In this document: positions 1 through 11,285 of the stretch, one piece after another | Position numbering within the stretch: the stretch's first letter is position 1 | How the letters are laid out: each line of letters begins with the position of its first letter | Assembly (NCBI GenBank): GCA_036245805.1 | Contig: BTRK01000001.1 | Location: forward strand, 11,532,001 to 11,596,000 | Direction: 5' to 3' | DNA: 64,000 nt | Origin: Pristionchus mayeri | Lineage: Eukaryota > Nematoda > Chromadorea > Rhabditida > Neodiplogasteridae | Notes under the pieces: generated by a model | Seen by the model: the letters and a program-made list of their open reading frames with translations, nothing else | What the model was told of the DNA's origin: nothing | The model's database searches: none | Made by a program: the position numbers and the translations under genes

Positions 1-73
1 GGATTACATTACCTCACCGTATTTTTTCATCATATAGCAAATCTGATAGAAAATGCTGTTAATTTTGTATCAG

Positions 74-1311
74 ATCCATCCTAAAACGACACGTGGATAT
101 ATTTACCATCTCACGAGGCATCATAAAACGACATTGAAGAAGGTATGTTACATAGATAGGGACCACAACGGACATAGCCAAAATACAGTTCTGCTGTTCT
201 TTCTATGCTCAATCTGGCCATTGTGATCAAAATAAGGTCACACTTTTGTCCGTTTGTTGATATCTCATCTCTGAATCGCGTTAGGGCTCCAAAACTACGT
301 GAAAAGCTGTCAACAGATAGAGTCCGTAAAACGATACCTGGAAGAAACGGGGAGGAGTTAATCCCGACTCGTTCTCAATCAAATCACCAAAGAGAGCTTC
401 TCCCTTTCCCGGCTGTGCCTCACCCCCGTGAAGCAAGACAAGTGTGAGCGGTGCCCGCGCTATTTAACAGGCAACGGTCTACACATGCCGGGGCAGAAAC
501 ATGCGAGAATAAGAGGGAGCGGGGGCGTATTTGCCTCTCTCCTACTCAATGCGTATCGCGCAAACTGATTTAATTTGAAGCACCACCGAGCGCGTGAAGT
601 TTTAAATGTTCTGTTTTGATAGAAAGTTGCCTAAGCACATAGTTACCGAAGGCGGAGCTATGTGCTTCCACTTTAAGGGACTATTTTTCCGTTTCACAAT
701 CTTTAGATCGAATTCTGACCTACTTAAAGTTACCGGACGAGGACGAAACCGTGATCTCACCTGATCTCGTCGCGGGTACGAGAGAATGTACAAAAGTGAG
801 AGAGCCCAGGATTACGCTGATCATTTCTGGCTTTCCCTTGAGGCTATTATTGATTTTTAGCATTTTTGTATATTCATTCTCAACTAATTCAGCCATCGGC
901 TATTCGATGGAGGACAAAAAATAGGGGTCAATTTTGTCCTCGTCCGGTAACTTTAATTTTGAGTGCGTGCACCGCCTCAAGCCAATGATAGATTGTGATG
1001 TGAGCTACATGAATTACTTACTTTTGTGTGAGAGCAAATGGGCGGAGCTTGCGGAGTCTATACATGGATATATGATTTATGAATGACATCTCCATCAGAA
1101 CGGAATCTACCTCATCTGTGCGTGTGGCATCTATTATACCACACAAGGTGACTATAAGAAGCACGACAAGAAGGTAAATTTCTCAGCTTATTCGCACATC
1201 ATGCATGATGCGGCTATGACAGCATTGAATATCATTTTAAATGTTTTGATATATAATATTGTTTAGTGCTCTGGAAATGAGTTCAGTCTACACAAATTGG
1301 ACAAGGATTGA
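74..1311 (+). CDS. 3' end of a multi-zinc-finger gene (copy Z), partial
   Basis: Three exons of the zinc-finger family are visible: 74-142, 1099-1173 and 1267-1311, each after a CAG/TAG acceptor and, except the last, before a GT donor. They encode the His half of a C2H2 finger (IHPKTTRGY...HLTRHH), a C-x-C module (NGIYLICACG...KKHDKK) and the family C-terminus (CSGNEFSLHKLDKD, stop). All junctions are phase 0 and exon lengths (69, 75, 45 nt) equal those of the complete copies downstream. The 5' part lies outside the window. The large intron holds a TTAA MITE. Likely a nuclear DNA-binding protein by family resemblance; no specific name is recognised. Confidence 0.75.
143..727. other. Intron sequence without recognised gene
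   Basis: Part of the large intron of the partial gene. It holds a GC-richer stretch (about 430-600) and a small hairpin around 628-668 (AAGCACATAG ... CTATGTGCTT). Short frames here show no family resemblance and are judged non-coding. Confidence 0.4.
728..952. mobile_element. TTAA-flanked MITE
   Basis: A 225-bp element with perfect terminal inverted repeats AGTTACCGGACGAGGAC ... GTCCTCGTCCGGTAACT, flanked on both sides by TTAA (724-727 and 953-956), the target duplication of piggyBac-type and PALTTAA elements. No coding capacity. The interior phrase 'gagaatgtacaaaagtgaga' recurs, slightly changed, at 61081-61195, near 45790 and near 35555. Confidence 0.85.
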
Positions 1312-1419
1312 GAGGGTACCGTATTCACTTGAGGAACTTGTGGATTTGATTTTCTATTAAATACCATTCATCATAATTTGTTCCCTGTTAATCTTGTTGT
1401 TTACTAGACATTTTTTCTG

Positions 1420-1500
1420 GCTATAAAGCAGTTGCCGTTCTTGTGAAGTTGAATAAGTGCGATATATTTTGGTTTAATTCCGGATGAATTATTTTGAATT
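1420..1500 (+). promoter_or_regulatory. Conserved intergenic block upstream of gene A
   Basis: Begins with CTATAAAG and runs through GTGAAGTTGAA to TTTAATTCCGGATGAATT. Related blocks occur at 7074, 11214, 18481, 24039, 29747 and, on the - strand, 53094 and 55318, once between consecutive zinc-finger genes. It ends about 50 bp before the ATG of gene A. It could be a core promoter (TATA-like start), a conserved 5' leader, or part of the upstream gene's 3' processing region; the sequence does not decide. Confidence 0.5.
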
Positions 1501-1548
1501 TATTGTAATTACTTGGTCACTTAGTTATTCAAATGGATGATTATAGCT

Positions 1549-4500
1549 ATGTCTACCGGAGGATCGAGTTATCTAAAGGAGGAACTGAAAGAAGAGCCCT
1601 TGGACGAATACCCAACGATACCACTTGACAATGAGGTTTTGTTCTCGAGAGATGATAAACAAGCTTGAACTAGTTTCCATAAGGATAGAATATTTCACTG
1701 CAGTTAGATCTACTGTGGCAAATTCGAGAAAATGCTCATTATATAAAAACGCGAAATGCGAACGCGCTGTATGCAAATATTTGTAATACTAATTTCTAGC
1801 GGGAGTTGTGAATATGAAATGCAACCTTTACAGGACTCGAATAAATCTGCTCTATATTCGAAGAAACCCAAGGAAGAACCACTTGAGATGGAGATAAAAG
1901 ATGAACCGATGGACGTCCCTCTATCTGATGGAAATCAAGTGAGTCTTTACTGGAAGTTATATTTCGAGATTTTTCTTTCAGCTATTTGGCATGGATTTCG
2001 TTGGAGATGAGATTAAGGAGGAGGATATTCTGAACGATGACTTGGTTTGTTGTTCAAATATATTCAAAAGATGAAAGTACCGCCACCTCTCACTATTTTT
2101 CACGTTACCTCTTGTAATTCAGATGGAACCGAAGGAAGAACTAGTCGATGAACCATTGGCTGATGTCGATCAGGTGTATTTATTGCTCAAAAAATTAATT
2201 TGAATGATAATTTAGCAATTCGGACTGGATTTTATTGATGAATTTAAGGACGAACCGATTCTGAATGAAAATGATGTTTGTTATTTATTTTTACGCTTTG
2301 ATACTTTTACAATTTATGGCAGATAGATCATTCAGGGTAACGAAATCGGAGATTTGGATCCGAGGGGTGATATGATCGACAATGGAGTTGAGAATCAAGA
2401 AAGGGCCGAAAATCCCGCTAACATTCGAAATGTGCGTAATTTCTGTCATATATGTGTAAATTCATATTTAAATTCATTTCAATAATCATAATCTTCACAG
2501 GATTCTTCTGAGAACGCAGAAGGGATGAAATTTAGAAGATCTTCTAGGATTGTTCCCAGATACGTGAAATACACTGGGTCTTCGGAAGAGTCGGATGAAG
2601 AAGTGGAACCAACTGTGAAGAAGATGAGATCTGAGGTCCTTTCATTTAGAGCTTGAAGTTTATGTTGTTCTGTAGAAGAAAAAACTAACATCAAACGGAA
2701 TATCTCATTCGAAATCTACGAATGAGGACAACGAGGACTTGATGGAGGATGAAACTGAGAAAAAAGAGCATAAATGTCCCGAGTGTGAAGTAAGTTCCTC
2801 ATAATTTATTTATTCTCATCCTTATTGGTAGTTCTTCCAATTATGTATCCTACAGCACCATTCGAAATCGGCGTGGTCATGGGTGAAACATCTCAAAATT
2901 AAGCACTCTACCACACCTACTTTGGTAAGCATTATAAATATTATAATTGTGATATTTAATATCACGCATAATGTAAAGTTTACATAGTTTCTCTGCAGGC
3001 TGGATTTCTCCTTCGTTGTGATTGTGGCAAAGAATCATACTCGCACAGGCACAGTCACGAGGTATACATCGCTTTATTCTGTTATTGTACTATCGTATAT
3101 TTTACAGTATCAGTTTTCAATATGAAAAATAAGTTTTTTAGTGCCAAATTTCGAACTTCACCATCATTCGCAAAGGAGATGGGCCAATTCGAAGATTGCC
3201 TTACTCAGTTGTTAGTTTGATTGTTTCTCGTTTTTATTGTGCATGTAAGTTATCTTTTCAGTTCTTGTTATACGTATTCATTTCAGGTGGCTCCTCAATG
3301 TGTCCTATGCGAGGTGAGTTAATTGTGCAGGTTTCATCATGTAACCTAGAAGGTTATAGAGTGCGCATAGTGTCGGATCTCATTCTTGATCAATAAATAA
3401 ATATTTTTATATCAGATGCATCCCAAGACGCTAGGTGGATATGCTGATCATCTAAAGAAACATCACAAAACGACTCTGTTGGCAGTTAGTTTGAAAAAAA
3501 ATTAAAATTAAAAAAAATAATTTAAAAAGTTTTTAAAAACACTAAAAAAAATTAAAAACCTGTTCATCAGAATGGAATCTATTTGACTTGTTCGTGTGGA
3601 ATGATATACAATACTTCACAATATCTAAAGAAACACGACAAGAAGGTAATTTTAAGCCTGTACTGTAGCGGACAAACGTTTGGCCACATAACTAGAATTC
3701 CAATAACTTCTTTCGAAATTGAGCTATAGGCTTATCGTTTGTTTGAAGCATTCGAGAGATGAATATCAGGAGAAGGTAAATGGTTTACGTTTTGCGATGC
3801 CAAAAATTTTATTCAGAAAGCTGCGATAATTTGGTCCTGTTATTTATTTCTCGAATACTTCAATACATAAGTCTCTAGCCCAATTTTTAAATAAGTTATA
3901 AAAAATTTAATTTTGGGATAAACGTTTGTTTGATACTGTATAGTACAATTTCGTTATGTTCTTATGAGCATATCCCAGAGAACATAATTCAGTGTACTGG
4001 ATACGAATTCACTTTACACAAACTGGATGGGTTTCGAAAGGCTACTATTCAATGTATCCTATGCGAGGTGAGCTGTCTAGAGACACGGCAGCAATATTCG
4101 CTGACTCTCTGGCTATAAAGTATGTACATTCGAGAACTCTCTAAACCTCTGCACTCTCTAACCCCTCACTCTTTCCCAAAATGTAATGCTGTGTAAGCAT
4201 TTTGTAATGTTGTGCAAGCATTTTGTACACAGGTGTCTCGTTTTAACATTCTCTCACTGATCATTGAAGGTTATAGTGCATTCAGAAATTCGGTGTTTGA
4301 ATTCTCTTCTGAATTATAAAAAATGATTTTTTTTCAGAAGTATCCCAAATCTTCATATGGATACACTTTCCATCTCAAGATGCGCCACAAAACGACGTTG
4401 AATGCGGTTGGTCACATGTTCATTTTTTAAAAGTTGCTAATGCGTAGGATCTATTAACTCTCAGAGTGGCATCTATTAGGTTGATGCATAAGTTTTGTCG

Positions 4501-5996
4501 CATTTCGGAGGTCCGCAATATTTCCATAAAGGATACGTCTCAAATATTTCAGTTGCCTGCCCTTCTAGTATATGTTAGGGGTATGCATGCTCATTCAAAC
4601 CATAGGGTATAGCTGAGCTGTCGACGCCGGCTTTGCAAAACATTCTAATATGAAGTGATTTGAATTTCTAGCAAATTGTATTAATTTGTTTGACCGGGTG
4701 CTAGTACGCAGAGATGAATAATGAACCCAGCTCCTGTAGCATGGTGATATGCCCCGTGAATGCTCTTTCTAAATATATGTCAGATATTGTGCTATGTTGA
4801 GCGGAACCAAAGGTATAGTTCACTGAATCTAAGGTTAGGCGCTGATTCACAGTCAACTTGACCAATTCTCCTGAATTCAGAATTATAACAACTGGGCCTA
4901 CCATAAGTGCGTTCCGATTAACACTCATGGGGGTCTACTTTAACATTTAAAACGTGAGATAGATAACACTCTTCTTGCGGTAAATTTGAATTTTGCATAA
5001 ATTTAATTCAGGCACAATTGTGCAAAAAAAGTAAGCTTAGGTGTTTCGAATTCAAAATTGTCATTCAAAAGCAATTGATTTGTAAAATTATCCCAAACAG
5101 ATATTGGTAAGGGAAGGGTTGATGGTTCGAATGGTCACAATAAATCAGATAATGAACATGTGTGTGAGGTAGGAATTTGAACAAAGTGAAATTTCAGCAG
5201 TTTGACTTATATTTCATCGTTCTGTATTAAGCCATGTAAACAGACAGAACCCAATCGACTCCAAGCTTTAACTGTATACTGAACACTTTTGGTGAATTAT
5301 ATTCCACGACTATTTGGATCTCGATATCAATTGAGAAGAAAATTCGGATTGCAAAACTTTTTCCGACCTTCCCTATCACAAACATTATTCAAACTCGTCT
5401 AAATTTCGTGGTTCAAAATTATGTCCATACATAGTATTTTACGCATATCACACAAAATCGACACAATTCCTCTTTTTTCAAGAAGCACTGGTGCATTAAA
5501 TTGAGATGTAATCCTGATCTCACTACAACTTTGTCTGCCTGCTGTGCCTCCCAAACTGTCTTGACAGGAATGAAGCAAGGTGCGTAAGAAAAGGTATGAA
5601 GGCCCTCAATGAATAAGAATAACGAAATTTAGTTTGAACTAATTCAAAGAATTTCGGAGGTTAGAATGCATAAGAGATAGGACGCGACAAAACTTATGCA
5701 TCAACCTGATACCTTCTATGTTCGTGTGGAATGAGATATAACTCGCATAATGATCAGAAGAAGCATGACAAGAAGGTACTTGACTGTTCTTAAATTTCCA
5801 AATTATGAGACAACAATTGTATGTTCTTATAATACCTTTGATGGTGATCAAAATAAACACGGCAAGAACGTGTGTTATACTTTCATTCAGATAAATGCTT
5901 ATTCATTTATTTAATGGTTTGATCTCTATAATTGTTCTGTTATGGCTTCAGTGCGATGGTCGCACATTCACTCTACACAATATGGACGAGGATTGA
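1549..5996 (+). CDS. Multi-zinc-finger protein gene A, interrupted by a mariner-like insertion
   Basis: Eighteen exons, all phase 0: 1549-1635, 1834-1938, 1982-2044, 2123-2173, 2216-2275, 2327-2431, 2501-2635, 2676-2789, 2856-2924, 2999-3061, 3142-3207, 3287-3313, 3416-3484, 3571-3645, 3993-4067, 4338-4406, 4465-4475 plus 5712-5775, and 5952-5996. The first seven exons are acidic with repeated LKEEP, IKDEP and FKDEP motifs (SUMO-consensus-like). Then come CPEC-x12-H-x4-H (exons 8-9), RCDCG...HSHE, QCVLC-x12-H, SCG...KKHDKKC, a second such pair, and FTLHNMDED-stop; about 450 residues. Each C2H2 finger is split by an intron between its Cys pair and its His pair. No stop or frameshift was seen apart from a mariner-like element inserted in the TAC codon of exon 17, which must truncate or alter the protein unless spliced out. 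Expected to be a nuclear DNA-binding protein; targets unknown. Confidence 0.8.
3663..3938. mobile_element. Tc1-like MITE in intron of gene A
   Basis: A 276-bp element flanked by TA (3661-3662 and 3939-3940) with inverted ends CTGTAGCGGACAAACGTTT and CAGTATCAAACAAACGTTT. Inner parts match the arms of the larger Tc1-like foldback at 15169-17124 (GAAGCATTCGAGAG, GAATATCAGGAGAA), so it is a short relative. No transposase. Confidence 0.75.
4476..5709. mobile_element. Mariner-like element inside a coding exon
   Basis: A 1,234-bp element with ends TTAGGTTGATGCATAAG and the matching inverted end, flanked by the TA target duplication (4474-4475, 5710-5711). Length and ends fit a mariner-family element, but no intact transposase is recognised; frames are short and broken. 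A near-same-size relative in the same orientation sits at 49362-50596; both contain related fragments of about 65 residues on the - strand (NALM..VV.IL.SGELVK). The insertion splits exon 17 of gene A. Confidence 0.85.
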
Positions 5997-6243
5997 GCGG
6001 ATGCCCTATTAATTCGATGAACTTGTGGATCTTATTCTAAATACAGTTCATTTTTATTTGTTCCCTATTAATTGTGTTGCTTTTCTAAGTTTTTCAAGGT
6101 TCTAAGGTTCAGTTTTTCATTAGAGTCGATTTAATTTTTGAATGATTTTCTCGGCTCTTTTTATAGAACCGCTTCCTTCGCACAACCTGCTCATCACACC
6201 TTTATTTTTTTTTGAAATATCGAAGTTTTAAATTTTGTATCAG

Positions 6244-6967
6244 ATGCATCCCAAGACGGCCTATGGATATAGTGAACATCTATCTAAACCTCACAAAACC
6301 ACTTTGATGGCGGTTGGTTTTTTTAACTTATGCATGACCACTATATTTTTCATCAGAATGGAATCGATCTTCTCTGTTCGTGTGGATTCAAATATACCAT
6401 TCATAACGATCAGAAGAAACATGACAAGAAGGTACCTTTTCCTTGAATTACAATTTGAACCATTTTTTGCGATTAGCAATAATTCAGTGCACTGGACAGG
6501 AATTCGCTCTTCATAAACTGACCAAAGTTTCTACTCCTCAGTGTGTCCTGTGCAAGGTGAGCTGAGTAGGAATACAATTTTTAAAAATTGTCTATTTGGC
6601 ATTCTCATTTCTATTATTTTTTTTTCACTGCTTCGCAATTGGAAATATAATCGATTTTATGCAAGATGCACCCCAAGACACCACATGGATTTACTGCGCA
6701 TCTCTGGAAACATCACAAAACGACACTGAATGGGGTTTGGTTTTGAAATAAATTATTCAATGAGTAACTTGTTTTATCGTCAGAGTGGAATCTACCTTCT
6801 TTGTTCGTGCGGAATGAAATTCAATACTGAATGTCAGGCTAAGCACGTCAAGAAGGTATTTTTAACCTTGAAAAATATTGTTTTGTTCTTGCTAACAATC
6901 ATGATCGATCAATATATTTCAGTGCAACGGACACGAGTTCACTCTCCACAAACTTGATGATAATTGA
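6244..6967 (+). pseudogene. Zinc-finger gene copy B, 3' half only
   Basis: Six in-frame exons: 6244-6312, 6357-6431, 6488-6556, 6666-6734, 6784-6855 and 6923-6967. They encode two rounds of the terminal module (HPKTAYGY...; GIDLLCSCG...KKHDKK; CTGQEFALHK...PQCVLCK; HPKTPHGF...; GIYLLCSCG...) and end CNGHEFTLHKLDDN-stop. No stops or frameshifts. However, there is no start codon exon, no acidic N-terminal half and no conserved intergenic block upstream: the copy begins about 250 bp after the stop of gene A. It is either a 5'-truncated tandem duplicate or a set of alternative 3' exons reached by splicing past gene A's last exon. Confidence 0.65.
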
Positions 6968-7073
6968 ACATACTCGATAGCCATTCATTCAACGCGCTCG
7001 TGGAATCCCCTTCATAAATTATGACCGAATTTCTCTATTGTTTTTATCATGTTCACTTCTTGATTTGTATTAA

Positions 7074-7138
7074 TCATAAAGACATTGGAGTTTGTTTCTT
7101 ATGAGATTCTCCTTTCATCTGGTTAAATTCCGGATTAC
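7074..7138 (+). promoter_or_regulatory. Conserved intergenic block upstream of gene C
   Basis: CATAAAGACATTGGAG ... CTGGTTAAATTCCGGATTA, aligning with the block before gene A. It ends about 65 bp before the gene C ATG. A TTGCAG acceptor two bases before that ATG (near 7199) would suit spliced-leader trans-splicing. Confidence 0.5.
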
Positions 7139-7201
7139 TTACCTTTAATTCTTTGTTAATCAAGCTTTGCTGTATTCCATTCGCTAATCAGAATTGCAGA
7201 T

Positions 7202-10200
7202 ATGTTGGCCGGTAATTTGACTTCTTTTCTGAAAGAACCAAAAGAAGAACCATTGGACGACTTCTCGTCGATGTCTCCTGACAATGAGGTTTATTAATTT
7301 TATTTTCAAATACAGTCGCATATGCGAATTTGATAATCGCTAGAATTTGTAGCGATATTTTCGTATCCCATTCTTATGATAATCTGGGAATTTATCTGAG
7401 CGAATGGAATTGAAATTTTCCTATCAGATCTCGAATGGATCTGCTGTAATTTTGAAAGAGCCCAAGGATGAGCTCGTACTTTTCCAACCATATTCATTGG
7501 AAAACCAGGTATTTTTCTCTTATTTACAAAGTGAAGGTGAAGGCTGGCTGATGGCATTGCAAATGTTTCAAATGGTTGGCTTGGCAAAAAGATTTCATAA
7601 CTATCAGGCTGATGATAGTGTCAAAGAAGAAGAGATGTCTGAGCATGGAGAGGTTAATAACGTGTATTTTGAAGTAAATCACCTTTTTTGTTTCAGGCCC
7701 CATTCGCTTCGAATTCAGTTGGGTTTGAAATTGACCTTCCTATGCATTCATCGGATGAAATCTCTACCGTAAGTATTAATTACATTGTATATCGAGAGAC
7801 ATTTTTGTATGTTTCAGGTTGGTGCAAAAATTTTTCGTTACAAGGCAGTTTGCCTATTTTCTTGTGAATACTTCTCGTCAATCAAATACCACCTGAGTAT
7901 TATTTGAGGCAGGCATAACAAGGGCATAACAAGGGGCATAACAATAACAATAGGCATAATGGCATTAGGGCATAACAATGGTTGGTTTGTACCCGATCGA
8001 TTCAATGTCATTTCGTGTAAAAACAGTGATGAGTGAAAATTAGCAAAATTACCATGTTTTGGGTATTCATCACAAATCATCGCTAAAACTAAACAAATTC
8101 GATACAGTTCGCATCCTTCAGAGAAACTGATTAGTAAGGGGGGATGCTTCCATTGAATACGTTAAATGGGAGTTTCGGGCTTCCACGGATTACTAGTGAG
8201 GCGAAAAAGACCGATTTCGTTGTTCAAATTTGAGATTCAAACTATAATTGCGAAATTTCTCGAACGGAAAGATGAATCTTAATGAACTTGCTATGGTAGC
8301 ATCCTCATGGTAGGTACTACTGATTATGTTTCATGTGAGGCCACAAGCTCCTCTAGCAAATTCTCCCTGCGAAAATATTCAAAATCTGACAGGTCGATTA
8401 CCCCATTATTCCGGAAAACGAGCCTATTTTCTCATATTATTCTATGGTTAATGCAGATCACTCGCCACGGTAGAATAGCTAGGCATCATACTTCAGGAAA
8501 ATTGTGTTGAAGCGGCGCAATTATTACTGCGCAAGGAGTAGCTATTAATCAAAAAGTTCTTAAAAAATTGTAATTGTCTTTGGATTAGGGGGGGGGGTCT
8601 TTGGATTAGTAGGTATTACTGATTGATAAGGTGCATCGCAATGTGCGCTATGTAGAGCACACATGTGCTAACATCATACAAGAAACCACATGATGATTGC
8701 TCAAAACCGACGCAAGATAGTGCTCGAAAACTTTAATCGTGATTTTGTAACGAAACTTATGCACCAACCTAATTTATTCTTGTTATATCTTGGCCAATGA
8801 ATCTTTGTCTTCGTAAGGAACAAATATTTGAGGACGTTATGCTTGAGGCGAGAGCAAAGAAAAGGAAGCAGAAGACAGTTCAACCTCTAAAGGTTTAAAT
8901 TTGTTGTACTTGAATTCTATATGTTGACTAAATATTCTAAGGAAAACGTTAAAGAAAAAGAAAATTCACTATCCCAACTCAGATATCGTCTAAGGATGAC
9001 GAAATGCTGAAATGTACTTTCTCGTCCACGATTGTAACAGGACCTCGCAAGTACTCAGAGTATCTTATGGATTTCCAGGTAGAAAAGCCGGAATCGAAAA
9101 TTGCGAGAACGATGGAGAAGAGTGGAAATGATGAAAAGCAAGAAATTCACATGGATACAAACAAGGTTTGCCTTATCTCGAATACGCATTACTTATGAAT
9201 CCTTTGTTTATTTAATGTATACGTTATTATTCTCCTTAGATTACGAGAATTTGTTTACCATCGATCCCAATGAGGTTGTTCTTCAGAAGAGAAAGTCATC
9301 AAGCAAAGGACCGCCTCGATCGCAATCTGTGATGAAGATGAACGAAGATTCGATGAAAAATGGAACTGAGAAGAATGAACTGAAATGTCCCGAATGCCAT
9401 GTCAGTTGTTCTATATTTTAATTAATTTATCGGAATGAATGGCAGTATCGCTCAAGATCGGTTACAGCGTGGATGTTTCATCTCAGGAGCAAGCACTCCA
9501 CGAGTGCCGCATTGGTATGTTTTTCCCTTGATTGAACAACTCTAGCCTTTCCAATATGATAAGATTTTAGTTCATTGAATGCTCCATTTCCCAATTCTAT
9601 AGGCCGGATGCCTCGTTAGATGTGATTGTGGACATGAATCGTACTCGAGCGATCATAGTTACGAGGTTAGAAAGTGGTAGTTGTGTTTTTCTTTTTGATA
9701 ATTACCGAAGCGGCTCTTCATTAATTTTCAGTGCGAAATCTCGAATTTCACTGTCGTTCGGAAAGAAAATTGGTCTATTCGTCGATTTACTGATGCACCG
9801 GTCAGTACTTCATATTGACGGGAAGCACGAACATTTTGACTTGATAAAAATAGTTGTCTTCGTGTTCTTCTACGAGTTTAAATAAACTAATTTATTCCAG
9901 GTGACTCCTCAGTGCTTCCTGTGCAAGGTGAACTTTTTCTTAGTTTCTTAGACGGGTTCTATAAGCAAATAAGAAACTAGGCATTGAGTCCTTAGAGAAG
10001 CGTAGAATAACGATTGATGTAAGAGTAGCCACAAATCTCATCCGAGGCAAATATAGTATATCCAACCGAAAACAACATTATTTCAAAATTTACCACACGC
10101 GAAACGGCATGAACTTCAACAACCCTGGTTCGAATCATAACTACAGACACAATAGCTTCTTTCCAAGAGCGGCAAGGCTTTTAGTAAATACCGAGAATGA

Positions 10201-11086
10201 AACCAGTTCCCTTGAGTAGATCCTCCTGACTTCATGACCCTTTTATCCAGTCATTAACTATTGATTCTCATCGTCATTAATTTATATATATATATATAAG
10301 TAATAATCTTCTTCATGTGAAATTAATTTAATTATGTCAGAAGTATCCCAAGACGCCATATGGATATAGTAAGCATCTTATGAAGCATCATACCACTCTG
10401 CTCGCGGTTTGTCTATTGTGATATCTGGCAAGAAATTACAATTAATTTTCAGAGTGGATTCTACCTTCTCTGTTCGTGTGGATTCAGATATCATTCTAAT
10501 CGTGATAGATCGAATCATCGCAAGCAGGTGCGTTTCCTTTGCTGATAAAATATTATGTTCTAATTTTGATCTAGTAGTGATAATTTATTTCAGTGCACTG
10601 GTCAGGAATTCGCTCTTAAAAAACTGGAGGATAATGTGGTTTCGCAGTGTATCCTATGCGAGGTGAGCTGGGTAGGAATAGCTACTGAAAAGGAGTGTTT
10701 CAAATTTTAATTTCTACGATTACGGTCAGAGATAATTAACGGAAATATAATACATTTTTATGTTAGATACATCCCAAGACTACACGTGGATATGTTGAGC
10801 ATCTCAGAAGACATCACAAAACGACCCTGAATGCCGTTGGTTTTTTTAATACTATAATTTCTTTTTAAATTTACTGAGTAACCTGATTATCGTCAGAACG
10901 GAATCTACCTTACTTGTTCGTGTGGAATGAAATTCAATACTGAATATGAGCTAACGAAGCACGACAAGAAGGTTTTTTTTAGTCTTGACGAATATTGTTA
11001 TATTATTGTCAACATTGCCTGGTTATACCATTATGATTCAGTGCAATGGTCGCGACTTCACTCTTCACAGACTGGATGAGGATTGA
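7202..11086 (+). CDS. Multi-zinc-finger protein gene C, apparently intact
   Basis: Exons: 7202-7288, 7428-7508, 7608-7652, 7697-7768, 8818-8892, 8983-9165, about 9275-9400 (start uncertain, 9287 is possible), 9446-9514, 9603-9665, 9732-9800, 9901-9927, 10341-10406, 10453-10527, 10594-10662, 10767-10835, 10897-10971, 11042-11086. Exons 1-6 are acidic or lysine-rich (LKEPKEEPLDD, VKEEEMSEHGE). Exon 7 ends in CPECH, exon 8 supplies H-x4-H, then RCDCGHESYSSDHSYE, QCFLCK with ...HLMKHH, SCGFRYHSN..., a second pair, and FTLHRLDED-stop; about 430 residues. Fingers are split by phase-0 introns between Cys and His pairs. No frameshift or stop seen. A mariner-like element and a LINE fragment sit in introns. 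The odd acceptors of exons 5-7 are the weak points. Polyadenylation signal AATAAAG follows near 11216. Confidence 0.82.
7814..8772. mobile_element. Mariner-like element, non-autonomous, about 0.96 kb
   Basis: Ends TCAGGTTGGTGCAAAAA and its inverted partner (GTAACGAAACTTATGCACCAACCTAA). The interior (around 8085-8240) matches, inverted, the interior of the element at 37154-40579 near 40215-40330, so both belong to one family. The flanking TA is degenerate. No transposase recognised. Lies in an intron of gene C. Confidence 0.75.
9967..10219 (+). mobile_element. 5'-truncated LINE fragment (RT C-terminal tail)
   Basis: An open frame of about 84 codons ending in TAG encodes KLGIESLEKRR ... HNSFFPRAARLLVN. 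The FFPRAxRL ending is typical of the C-terminal tail of non-LTR retrotransposon polyproteins. A copy with almost the same protein lies at 22385-22653. Only the 3' end is present, as expected from truncated reverse transcription. A (TA)n tract follows near 10290. Intronic in gene C. Confidence 0.7.
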
Positions 11087-11213
11087 GTGCGATCGATATT
11101 TGTGGCTCCGTGAAATCGGTTTCAGTCAATTCGAAGTATAGTACAGCTTAAACTATTTGTTCTTTGTTTTCCATATCACTCTCTTTGTTTTTAACACTGT
11201 TTTTCTCAACTGA

Positions 11214-11285
11214 ATAATAAAGAAGTTGAAGTTTTTGTGAGATAGAAGAAGTGCAGAACCTGGTTTGATTCCAGATGAATATATT
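11214..11285 (+). promoter_or_regulatory. Conserved intergenic block after gene C
   Basis: AATAAAGAAGTTGAAG ... CTGGTTTGATTCCAGATGAA, the same block as before genes A and F. Here the next start codon is 670 bp further on, so the block may belong to gene C's 3' end or to a displaced promoter. Confidence 0.45.

Noticed and set aside
4701..4928. A 75-codon frame considered as a mariner transposase.
   Set aside because: A relative exists in 49613-49807, so it is element sequence, but no D,D(34)D catalytic pattern or helix-turn-helix could be seen; not called a transposase.
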